Shown: positions 51,619-60,714 of the stretch, in pieces
Layout: each line of letters opens with the position of its first letter
Position numbering within the stretch: position 1 is the first letter of the stretch
Assembly: GCA_033782935.1 (NCBI GenBank)
Contig: JAWQEG010000508.1
Span: 739,501-803,500, forward strand
Length of the DNA: 64,000 nt
Origin: Petrolisthes cinctipes
Taxonomy: Eukaryota > Arthropoda > Malacostraca > Decapoda > Porcellanidae
Reading direction: 5' to 3'
Translations under genes and position numbers: made by a program
Notes under the pieces: generated by a model
Database searches by the model: none
What the model was told of the DNA's origin: nothing
Seen by the model: only the letters and a program-made list of their open reading frames with translations

Positions 51619-53616
51619 CCAGTACTGAGTAGGCATGTACAGATTGCTTCTGGGACCCTAAAATATTGAATTTTCGGTTGTTTTGAGCCTGAATTGGTGA
51701 TATAAACGGGTACAGAAGATACATGCACATATTGACTTTGGGCACCAAAAATATCGATTTTCAGCATGTTTTGGGCCTGAATTTTGAAAATACTCTAACA
51801 CGGAGTAGGCATGTACAGATCGCTTCTGGGACCCCAAAATATTGAATTTTCGGGTGTTTAGGGCCAGAATTTGAGATATAAACGGGTACAGAAGATGCAT
51901 GCACGTATCGACTTTTGGGCACCTAAAAGATCGATTTTCAGTATGTTTTTGGCCTGTATTTTGAAAATACTCTAACACGGAGTAGGCATGTACAGATACC
52001 TTCTGGGACCTCTAAATATCGAATTTTCGGGTGTTATGGGACTGAATTTGAGATATAGATTTTTTGGCACCTATATTATCGATTTTTAGCATGTTTTTAG
52101 CCTATATTTTGAAAATATTCTAGCACTGTGTAGGCATGTACAGATTGCTTCTGGGACCCCAAAATATTGAATTTTCGGGTGTTTTGAGCCTGAATTTGAG
52201 ATATAAACGGGTTCTGAAGATGCATGCACATATCGACTTTTGTGCACCTAAAAGATCGATTTTCAGTATGTTTTGAGCATGTATTTTGAAAATACTCTAA
52301 CACGGAGTAGGCATGTACAGGTCGCTTCTGGGACTCCTAAATATCGAATTTTCGGGTGTTTTGGGACTGAATTTGAGATATAGACTTTTTGGCACCTAAA
52401 AGATCGATTTTTAGCATGTTTTTAGCCTATATTTTGAAAATATTCTAGCACTGTACAGATTGCTTCTGGGACCCCAAAATATTGAATTTTCGGGTGTTTT
52501 GAGCCTGAATTTGAGATATAAACGGGTACAGAAGATACATGCACATATTGACTTTGGGCATCTAAAATATCGATTTTCAGCATGTTTTGGGCCTGTATTT
52601 TGAAAATACTCTAACACTGAGTAGGCATGTACAGATTGCTTCTGGGACCCCAAAATATTGAATTTTCGGGTGTTTTGAGCCTGAATTTGAGATATAAACG
52701 GATACTGAAGATGCATGCACATATCGACTTTTGTGCACCTAAAAGATCGATTTTCAGTATGTTTTGAGCATGTATTTTGAAAATACTCTAACACGGAGTA
52801 GGCATGTACAGATCGCTTCTGGGACCCCTAAATATCGAATTTTCGGGAGTTTTGGGACTGAATTTGAGATATCGACTTTTTGGCACCTAAAAGATCGATT
52901 TTTAGCATGTTTTTAGCCTATATTTTGAAAATATTCTAGCACTGAGTAGGCATGTACAGATTGCTTCTGGGACCCCAAAATATTGAATTTTCGGTTGTTT
53001 TGAGCCTGAATTTGAGATATAAACGGGTACAGAAGATACATGCACATATTGACTTTGGGCACCAAAAATATCGATTTTCAGCATGTTTTGGACCTGAATT
53101 TTGAAAATACTCTAACACGGAGTAGGCATGTACAGATCGCTTCTGGGACCCCAAAATATCGAATTTTCCGGTGTTTTGAGCCTGAATTTGAGATATAAAC
53201 GGGTACTGAAGATGCATGCACATATCGACTTTTGTGCACCTAAAATATCGATTTTCAGCATGTTTTGGGCCTGAATTTTGAAAATACTCTAACACGGAGT
53301 GCCAGGCATGTACAGATCGCTTCTGGGACCCCAAAATATCGAATTTTCGGGTGTTTAGGGCCAGAATTTGAGATATAAACGGGTACAGAAGATGCATGCA
53401 CATATCGACTTTTGGGCACCTAAGAGATCGATTTTCAGTATGTTTTTGGCCTGTATTTTGAAAATACTCTAACACGGAGTAGGCATGTACAGATACCTTC
53501 TGGGACCTCTAAATATCGTATTTTCGGGTGTTTTGGGACTGAATTTGAGATATCGATTTTTTGGCACCTAAAATGTCGATTCTTAGCATGTTTTTAGCCT
53601 ATATTTTGAAAATATT
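51619..53616 (+). repeat. 1,998-bp tandem unit, copy 2
   Basis: Direct tandem partner of 49,621-51,618. Differences include GTTTTGAGCATGTATTTTG near 52764 against GTATATTTTGAGCATATATT near 50758, TTTTCGGGAGTTTTGGG near 52847, and AATTTGAGATAT near 53011 against AATTTGTGATAT near 51011. These indicate some divergence or conversion after duplication. Confidence 0.87.
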
Positions 53617-54624
53617 CTAGCACTGTGTAGGCATGTACAGATTGCTTCTGGGACCCCAAAATATTGAATTTTCGGGTGTTTTGAGCCTGAATTTGAGATA
53701 TAAACGGGTACAGAAGATACATGCACATATTGACTTTGGGCATCTAAAATATCGATTTTCAGCATGTTTTGGGCCTGTATTTTGAAAATACTCTAACACT
53801 GAGTAGGCATGTACAGATTGCTTCTGGGACCCCAAAATATTGAATTTTCGGTTGTTTTGAGCCTGAATTTGAGATATAAACGGGTACTGAAGATGCATGC
53901 ACATATCGACTTTTGTGCACCTAAAAGATCGATTTTCAGTATGTTTTGAGCATATATTTTGAAAATACTCTAACACGGAGTAGGCATGTACAGATCGCTT
54001 CTGGGACCCCAAAATATCGAATTTTTGGGTGTTTTGGGACTGAATTTGAGATATAGACTTTTTGGCACCTAAAAGATCGATTTTTTGCATGTTTTTAGCC
54101 TATATTTTGAAAATATTCTAGCACTGAGTAGGCATGTACAGATTGCTTCTGGGACCCCAAAATATTGAATTTTCGGGTGTTTTGAGCCTGAATTTGATAT
54201 ATAAACGGGTACAGAAGATACATGCACATATTGACTTTGGGCACCAAAAATATCGATTTTCAGCATGTTTTGGGCCTGAATTTTGAAAATACTCTAACAC
54301 GGAGTAGGCATGTACAGATCGCTTCTGGGACCCCAAAATATCGAATTTTCGGGTGTTTAGGGCCAGAATTTGAGATATAAACGGGTACAGAAGATGCATG
54401 CACATATCGACTTTTGGGCACCTAAAAGATCGATTTTCAGTATGTTTTGAGCATGTATTTTGAAAATACTCTAACACGGAGTAGGCATGTACAGATCGCT
54501 TCTGGGACCCCTAAATATCGAATTTTCGGGTGTTTTGGGACTGAATTTGAGATATAGACTTTTTGGCACCTAAAAGATCGATTTTTAGCATGTTTTTAGC
54601 CTATATTTTGAAAATATTCTAGCA
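52710..54624 (+). repeat. 8.0-kb-offset duplication, left copy
   Basis: Matches 60,715-62,629 at an offset of 8,005 bp. Shared markers are TTTTCGGGAGTTTTGGG, TTTTGGACCTGAATTTTG, TTTTCCGGTGTTTTGAGCC, the GCC insertion, AAATATCGTATTTTCG, GATTCTTAGCATG, and GATTTTTTGCATG with AATTTGATATATAAACGGG. The match ends at the S/L junction, full length here and 10-bp deleted at 62,628. Confidence 0.86.
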
Positions 54625-54633
54625 CTGAGTAGG

Positions 54634-54809
54634 CATGTACAGATTGCTTCTGGGACCCCAAAATATTGAATTTTCGGGTGTTTTGAGCCTGAATTTGAGA
54701 TATAAACGGGTACAGAAGATACATGCACATATTGACTTTGGGCACCAAAAATATCGATTTTCAGCATGTTTTGGGCCTGAATTTTGAAAATACTCTAACA
54801 CGGAGTAGG
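54634..54809 (+). repeat. Reference long monomer La (176 bp)
   Basis: First monomer of a type A trimer, bounded by successive CATGTA landmarks. Diagnostic bases are GATTGCTTC, ATATTGAATTTTC, GATACATGCACATATTGAC, GGGCACCAAAAATATCG and GGGCCTGAATTTTG. It carries TpG at three sites where its neighbours carry CpG. The central dyad around TTTTGAAAA has one mismatch here (GAATTTT against AAAATAC). Confidence 0.9.
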
Positions 54810-54879
54810 CATGTATAGATCGCTTCTGGGACCCGAAAATATCGAATTTTCGGGTGTTTAGGGCCAGAATTTGAGATAT

Positions 54880-54908
54880 AAACGGGTACAGAAGATGCAT
54901 GCACATAT
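54880..54908 (+). repeat. 29-bp block that separates L from S monomers (reference copy)
   Basis: The L monomers have 29 bp here, between GATAT and CGAC, beginning AAACGGGTAC and ending GCACATAT. The block itself ends in ATAT, the same four bases that precede it, so its loss gives the GATATCGAC seen in S. 177 minus 29 equals 148, exactly the S length. The simplest reading is a microhomology-mediated deletion in an ancestral L monomer; insertion into S is the alternative. Confidence 0.88.
54896..54903. repeat. TGCATGCA palindrome in Lb (example)
   Basis: An 8-bp perfect palindrome inside the 29-bp block, found in Lb and Lb' monomers (GATGCATGCACAT). La and La' read GATACATGCACAT, which breaks the left arm, and S lacks the block entirely. 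The palindrome is thus normally present in one monomer per trimer. Confidence 0.8.
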
Positions 54909-54955
54909 CGACTTTTGGGCACCTAAAAGATCGATTTTCAGTATGTATTTGGCCT

Positions 54956-54970
54956 GTATTTTGAAAATAC
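54956..54970. repeat. Perfect 7+1+7 dyad in L monomer (example)
   Basis: GTATTTT-G-AAAATAC occupies the position homologous to the S dyad. The outer pair is G:C where S has A:T, so both arms changed and pairing is kept. La monomers (GAATTTT) and some Lb' copies (ATATTTT with AAAATAC) carry one mismatch. Confidence 0.8.
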
Positions 54971-54986
54971 TCTAACACGGAGTAGG

Positions 54987-55134
54987 CATGTACAGATCGC
55001 TTCTGGGACCCCTAAATATCGAATTTTCGGGTGTTTTTGGACTGAATTTGAGATATCGATTTTTTGGCACCTAAAATGTCGATTCTTAGCAAGTTTTTAG
55101 CCTATATTTTGAAAATATTCTAGCACTGTGTAGG
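54987..55134 (+). repeat. Reference short monomer S1 (148 bp)
   Basis: Third monomer of a type A trimer. It lacks the 29-bp block found in all L monomers, passing directly from GAATTTGAGATAT to CGATTTTTTGGCACC. It ends with the S-specific tail CCTATATTTTGAAAATATTC followed by TAGCACTGTGTAGG. S1 is recognised by GGCACCTAAAATGTCGAT and the GTGTAGG junction, and is normally followed by a type B trimer. Its 148-bp length is close to a nucleosome core (147 bp); any functional link is inference. Confidence 0.9.
55104..55118. repeat. Perfect 7+1+7 dyad in S monomer (example)
   Basis: ATATTTT-G-AAAATAT is an inverted repeat around a single G and is present in nearly every S monomer. The flanking bases do not pair, so the dyad is 15 bp. 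A short dyad of this kind could form a small cruciform or bind a dimeric protein; both ideas are inference. Confidence 0.8.
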
Positions 55135-55310
55135 CATGTACAGATTGCTTCTGGGACCCCAAAATATTGAATTTTCGGGTGTTTTGAGCCTGAATTTGAG
55201 ATATAAACGGGTACAGAAGATACATGCACATATTGACTTTGGGCATCTAAAATATCGATTTTCAGCATGTTTTGGGCCTGTATTTTGAAAATACTCTAAC
55301 ACTGAGTAGG
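55135..55310 (+). repeat. Reference long monomer La' (176 bp)
   Basis: First monomer of a type B trimer. It resembles La, with TpG at the three variable CpG sites, but has GGGCATCTAAAATATCG in place of GGGCACCAAAAATATCG and GGGCCTGTATTTTG in place of GGGCCTGAATTTTG. The second change restores a perfect 7+1+7 dyad (GTATTTT-G-AAAATAC). It ends in CACTGAGTAGG rather than CACGGAGTAGG. Confidence 0.88.
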
Positions 55311-55487
55311 CATGTACAGATTGCTTCTGGGACCCCAAAATATTGAATTTTCGGTTGTTTTGAGCCTGAATTTGAGATATAAACGGGTACTGAAGATGCA
55401 TGCACATATCGACTTTTGTGCACCTAAAAGATCGATTTTCAGTATGTTTTGAGCATATATTTTGAAAATACTCTAACACGGAGTAGG
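55311..55487 (+). repeat. Reference long monomer Lb' (177 bp)
   Basis: Second monomer of a type B trimer. Diagnostic bases are ACGGGTACTGAAGATGC (CTGAAG instead of CAGAAG), CGACTTTTGTGCACC and GTTTTGAGCATGTATTTTG. This copy carries two variants common in the right part of the window: CGGTTGTTTTGAGCC, and GAGCATATATTTTG, the latter disturbing the outer base pair of the dyad. Confidence 0.88.
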
Positions 55488-55635
55488 CATGTACAGATCG
55501 CTTCTGGGACCCCTAAATATCGAATTTTCGGGTGTTTTGGGACTGAATTTGAGATATCGACTTTTTGGCACCTAAAAAATCGATTTTTAGCATGTTTTTA
55601 GCCTATATTTTGAAAATATTCTAGCACTGAGTAGG
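55488..55635 (+). repeat. Reference short monomer S2 (148 bp)
   Basis: Third monomer of a type B trimer. It shares the 29-bp loss with S1 but reads CGACTTTTTGGCACC and usually CTAAAAGATCGATTTTTAG, ending in TAGCACTGAGTAGG. In much of the window this junction is shortened to TAGCACTGTACAG by a 10-bp deletion. From about 47 kb rightward many S2 copies read ATATAGACTTTTTGG instead of ATATCGACTTTTTGG, a regional subfamily marker. Confidence 0.88.
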
Positions 55636-58384
55636 CATGTACAGATTGCTTCTGGGACCCCAAAATATTGAATTTTCGGTTGTTTTGAGCCTGAATTTGT
55701 GATATAAACGGGTACAGAAGATACATGCACATATTGACTTTGGGCACCAAAAATATCGATTTTCAGCATGTTTTGGGCCTGAATTTTGAAAATACTCTAA
55801 CACGGAGTAGGCATGTACAGATCGCTTCTGGGACCCCAAAATATCGAATTTTCGGGTGTTTAGGGCCAGAATTTGAGATATAAACGGGTACAGAAGATGC
55901 ATGCACATATCGACTTTTGGGCACCTAAAAGATCGATTTTCAGTATGTTTTGAGCATGTATTTTGAAAATACTCTAACACGGAGTAGGCATGTACAGATC
56001 GCTTCTGGGACCCCTAAATATCGAATTTTCGGGTGTTTTGGGACTGAATTTGAGATATAGACTTTTTGGCACCTAAAAGATCGATTTTTAGCATGTTTTT
56101 AGCCTATATTTTGAAAATATTCTAGCACTGAGTAGGCATGTACAGATTGCTTCTGGGACCCCAAAATATTGAATTTTCGGGTGTTTTGAGCCTGAATTTG
56201 AGATATAAACGGGTACAGAAGATACATGCACATATTGACTTTGGGCACCAAAAATATCGATTTTCAGCATGTTTTGGGCCTGAATTTTGAAAATACTCTA
56301 ACACGGAGTAGGCATGTATAGATCGCTTCTGGGACCCGAAAATATCGAATTTTCGGGTGTTTAGGGCCAGAATTTGAGATATAAACGGGTACAGAAGATG
56401 CATGCACATATCGACTTTTGGGCACCTAAAAGATCGATTTTCAGTATGTATTTGGCCTGTATTTTGAAAATACTCTAACACGGAGTAGGCATGTACAGAT
56501 CGCTTCTGGGACCCCTAAATATCGAATTTTCGGGTGTTTTTGGACTGAATTTGAGATATCGATTTTTTGGCACCTAAAATGTCGATTCTTAGCAAGTTTT
56601 TAGCCTATATTTTGAAAATATTCTAGCACTGTGTAGGCATGTACAGATTGCTTCTGGGACCCCAAAATATTGAATTTTCGGGTGTTTTGAGCCTGAATTT
56701 GAGATATAAACGGGTACAGAAGATACATGCACATATTGACTTTGGGCATCTAAAATATCGATTTTCAGCATGTTTTGGGCCTGTATTTTGAAAATACTCT
56801 AACACTGAGTAGGCATGTACAGATTGCTTCTGGGACCCCAAAATATTGAATTTTCGGTTGTTTTGAGCCTGAATTTGAGATATAAACGGGTACTGAAGAT
56901 GCATGCACATATCGACTTTTGTGCACCTAAAAGATCGATTTTCAGTATGTTTTGAGCATATATTTTGAAAATACTCTAACACGGAGTAGGCATGTACAGA
57001 TCGCTTCTGGGACCCCTAAATATCGAATTTTCGGGTGTTTTGGGACTGAATTTGAGATATCGACTTTTTGGCACCTAAAAAATCGATTTTTAGCATGTTT
57101 TTAGCCTATATTTTGAAAATATTCTAGCACTGAGTAGGCATGTACAGATTGCTTCTGGGACCCCAAAATATTGAATTTTCGGTTGTTTTGAGCCTGAATT
57201 TGTGATATAAACGGGTACAGAAGATACATGCACATATTGACTTTGGGCACCAAAAATATCGATTTTCAGCATGTTTTGGGCCTGAATTTTGAAAATACTC
57301 TAACACGGAGTAGGCATGTACAGATCGCTTCTGGGACCCGAAAATATCGAATTTTCGGGTGTTTTGAGCCTGAATTTGAGATATAAACGGGTACTGAAGA
57401 TGAATGCACATATCAACTTTTGTGCACCTAAAAGATCGATTTTCAGCATGTTTTGGGCCTGAATTTTGAAAATACTCTAACACGGAGTAGGCATGTACAG
57501 ATCGCTTCTGGGACCCCAAAATATCGAATTTTCGGGTGTTTAGGGCCAGAATTTGAGATATAAACGGGTACAGAAGATGCATGCAAATATCGACTTTTGG
57601 CCACCTAAAAGATCGATTTTCAGTATGTTTTTGGCCTGTATTTTGAAAATACTCTAACACGGAGTAGACATGTACAGATCGCTTCTGGGACCCGTAAATA
57701 TCGAATTTTCGGGTGTTTTGGGACTGAATTTGAGATATAGACTTTTTGGCACCTAAAAGATCGATTTTTTGCATGTTTTTAGCCTATATTTTGAAAATAT
57801 TCTAGCACTGAGTAGGCATGTACAGATTGCTTCTGGGACCCCAAAATATTGAATTTTCGGGTGTTTTGAGCCTGAATTTGAGATATAAACGGGTACAGAA
57901 GATACATGCACATATTGACTTTGGGCACCAAAAATATCGATTTTCAGCATGTTTTGGGCCTGAATTTTGAAAATACTCTAACACGGAGTAGGCATGTACA
58001 GATCGCTTCTGGGACCCCAAAATATCGAATTTTCGGGTGTTTAGGGCCAGAATTTGAGATATAAACGGGTACAGAAGATGCATGCACATATCGACTTTTG
58101 GGCACCTAAAAGATCGATTTTCAGTATGTTTTGAGCATGTATTTTGAAAATACTCTAACACGGAGTAGGCATGTACAGATCTCTTCTGGGACCCCTAAAT
58201 ATCGAATTTTCGGGTGTTTTGGGACTGAATTTGAAATATAGACTTTTTGGCACCTAAAAGATCGATTTTTAGCATGTTTTTAGCCTATATTTTGAAAATA
58301 TTCTAGCACTGTACAGATTGCTTCTGGGACCCCAAAATATTGAATTTTCGGGTGTTTTGAGCCTGAATTTGAGATATAAACGGG

Positions 58385-59506
58385 TACAGAAGATGCATGC
58401 ACATATCGACTTTTGGGCACCTAAAAGATCGATTTTCAGTATGTTTTTGGCCTGTATTTTGAAAATACCCTAACACGGAGTAGGCATGTACAGATACCTT
58501 CTGGGACCTCTAAATATCGAATTTTCGGGTGTTATAGGACTGAATTTGAGATATCGATTTTTTGGCACCTATAATATCGATTTTTAGCATGTTTTTAGCC
58601 TATATTTTGAAAATATTCTAGCACTGTGTAGGCATGTACAGATTGCTTCTGGGACCCCAAAATATTGAATTTTCGGGTGTTTTGAGCCTGAATTTGATAT
58701 ATAAACGGGTACAGAAGATACATGCACATATTGACTTTGGGCCTCTAAAATATCGATTTTCAGCATGTTTTTGGCCTGTATTTTGAAAATACTCTAACAC
58801 TGAGTAGGCATGTACAGATTGCTTCTGGGACCCCAAAATATTGAATTTTCGGGTGTTTTGAGCCTGAATTTGAGATATAAACGGGTACAGAAGATGCATG
58901 CACATATCGACTTTTGGGCACCTAAAACATCGATTTTCAGTATGTTTTTGGCCTGTATTTTGAAAATACTCCAACACGGAGTAGGCATGTACAGATACCT
59001 TCTGGGACCTCTAAATATCGAATTTTCGGGTGTTTTGGGACTGAATTTGAGATATCGATTTTTTGGCACCTAAAATGTCGATTTTTAGCATGTTTTTAAA
59101 AAGCCTATATTTTGAAAATATTCCAGTACTGAGTAGGCATGTACAGATTGCTTCTGGGACCCTAAAATATTGAATTTTCGGTTGTTTTGAGCCTGAATTT
59201 GTGATATAAACGGGTACAGAAGATACATGCACATATTGACTTTGGGCACCAAAAATATCGATTTTCAGCATGTTTTGGGCCTGAATTTTGAAAATACTCT
59301 AACACGGAGTAGGCATGTACAGATCGCTTCTGGGACCCCAAAATATTGAATTTTCGGGTGTTTAGGGCCAGAATTTGAGATATAAACGGGTACAGAAGAT
59401 GCATGCACATATCGACTTTTGGGCACCTAAATGATCGATTTTCAGTATGTTTTTGGCCTGTATTTTGAAAATACTCTAACACGGAGTAGGCATGTACAGA
59501 TACCTT
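58385..59506 (+). repeat. 4.5-kb-offset duplication, left copy
   Basis: Matches 62,883-64,000 at 4,498 bp, changing to 4,494 bp after the AAAA insertion at 59098 that only this copy has. Shared markers are AAAATACCCTAACACGG, GTTATAGGACTG, CACCTATAATATCG, GGGCCTCTAAAATATCG and ACTCCAACACGG. With 49.0-50.0 kb this makes three copies of the segment in the window. Confidence 0.85.
59098..59101 (+). repeat. Four-A insertion in a short monomer
   Basis: GCATGTTTTTAGCC becomes GCATGTTTTTAAAAAGCC. The paralogous monomers near 49,597 and 63,593 lack it, so it arose after duplication. It shifts the pairwise offset from 9,498 to 9,502 bp. The site corresponds to that of the insertions at 17155 and 20465. 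Confidence 0.9.
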
Positions 59507-60714
59507 CTGGGACCTCTAAATATCGAATTTTCGGGTGTTATGGGACTGAATTTGAGATATAGATTTTTTGGCACCTATATTATCGATTTTTAGCATGTTT
59601 TTAGCCTATATTTTGAAAATATTCTAGCACTGTGTAGGCATGTACAGATTGCTTCTGGGACCCCAAAATATTGAATTTTCGGGTGTTTTGAGCCTGAATT
59701 TGAGATATAAACGGGTACTGAAGATGCATGCACATATCGACTTTTGTGCACCTAAAAGATCGATTTTCAGTATGTTTTGAGCATGTATTTTGAAAATACT
59801 CTAACACGGAGTAGGCATGTACAGGTCGCTTCTGGGACTCCTAAATATCGAATTTTCGGGTGTTTTGGGACTGAATTTGAGATATAGACTTTTTGGCACC
59901 TAAAAGATCGATTTTTAGCATGTTTTTAGCCTATATTTTGAAAATATTCTAGCACTGTACAGATTGCTTCTGGGACCCCAAAATATTGAATTTTCGGGTG
60001 TTTTGAGCCTGAATTTGAGATATAAACGGGTACAGAAGATACATGCACATATTGACTTTGGGCATCTAAAATATCGATTTTCAGCATGTTTTGGGCCTGT
60101 ATTTTGAAAATACTCTAACACTGAGTAGGCATGTACAGATTGCTTCTGGGACCCCAAAATATTGAATTTTCGGGTGTTTTGAGCCTGAATTTGAGATATA
60201 AACGGATACTGAAGATGCATGCACATATCGACTTTTGTGCACCTAAAAGATCGATTTTCAGTATATTTTGAGCATATATTTTGAAAATACTCTAACACGG
60301 AGTAGGCATGTACAGATCGCTTCTGGGACCCCTAAATATCGAATTTTCGGGTGTTTTGGGACTGAATTTGAGATATCGACTTTTTGGCACCTAAAAGATC
60401 GATTTTTAGCATGTTTTTAGCCTATATTTTGAAAATATTCTAGCACTGAGTAGGCATGTACAGATTGCTTCTGGGACCCCAAAATATTGAATTTTCGGTT
60501 GTTTTGAGCCTGAATTTGTGATATAAACGGGTACAGAAGATACATGCACATATTAACTTTGGGCACCAAAAATATCGATTTTCAGCATGTTTTGGGCCTG
60601 AATTTTGAAAATACTCTAACACGGAGTAGGCATGTACAGATCGCTTCTGGGACCCCAAAATATTGAATTTTCGGGTGTTTTGAGCCTGAATTTGAGATAT
60701 AAACGGGTACTGAA

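Larger units (their letters stand above)
54810..54986 (+). repeat. Reference long monomer Lb (177 bp)
   Basis: Second monomer of a type A trimer. Diagnostic bases are GATCGCTTC, ATATCGAATTTTC, TTTAGGGCCAGAATTTG, GATGCATGCACATATCGAC and GGGCACCTAAAAGATCG. Its 177 bp equal 59 codons, so reading frames are preserved across adjacent 177-bp monomers. This explains the long but meaningless open frames on the minus strand. This copy carries a local variant, GTATGTATTTGGCC, shared with the copies at about 47.45 and 56.45 kb. Confidence 0.9.
53617..55119 (+). repeat. 1,503-bp nonamer (B-A-A trimers), copy 1
   Basis: Three 501-bp trimers in the order B, A, A. The next 1,503 bp repeat the order and most variants. 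The second and third trimers differ (ATATATAAACGGG and CACCAAAAAT in the first A; CATGTATAGATCGC, GACCCGAAAATATCG and GTATGTATTTGG in the second A), so the period is genuinely 1,503 bp rather than 501. Confidence 0.83.
54619..55119 (+). repeat. Reference 501-bp trimer, type A (La-Lb-S1)
   Basis: This stretch runs from one CTAGCACT anchor to the next and is used as the reference composite unit. It holds three monomers of 176, 177 and 148 bp, summing to 501. Consecutive anchors at 53617, 54118, 54619, 55120, 55621, 56122, 56623 and 57124 are spaced exactly 501 bp, the cleanest run in the window. Type A is marked by GGGCACCAAAAATATCG in the first monomer and GTTTAGGGCCAGAATTTG in the second. The anchor lies inside the S tail, so the natural monomer boundary sits about 15 bp to its right. 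Confidence 0.93.
55120..56622 (+). repeat. 1,503-bp nonamer (B-A-A trimers), copy 2
   Basis: Second B-A-A set. The trimers at 54619 and 55120 look identical to those at 56122 and 56623. The first A trimer differs slightly from its counterpart in copy 1: AATTTGTGATAT here, AATTTGATATAT near 54192. A third set begins at 56623 but then passes into a tetramer at 57124. Confidence 0.83.

Noticed and set aside
54987..55134. CENP-B-box-like match TTTCGGGTGTTTTGGGA in short monomers
   Set aside because: Against the core NTTCGNNNNANNCGGGN it matches seven of nine key positions but lacks the central A and the C of CGGG. A seven-of-nine match is expected by chance at a rate of roughly 0.4 per monomer over both strands. 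L monomers match no better. Not enough to call a binding site.
57124..57774. Minus-strand open frame of 216 codons and the many related frames of 60-186 codons across the window
   Set aside because: They are translations of the satellite itself. Overlapping frames in the same DNA are equally open, the 176- and 148-bp monomers shift frame, ends fall at fixed satellite positions, there is no ribosome-binding or splice context, and no protein family is recognisable.
59011..59271. Other overlapping frames on both strands (for example plus strand 58,810-59,073)
   Set aside because: Same origin: periodic monomers with few stop codons. The frames repeat with the monomers and show no coding features.
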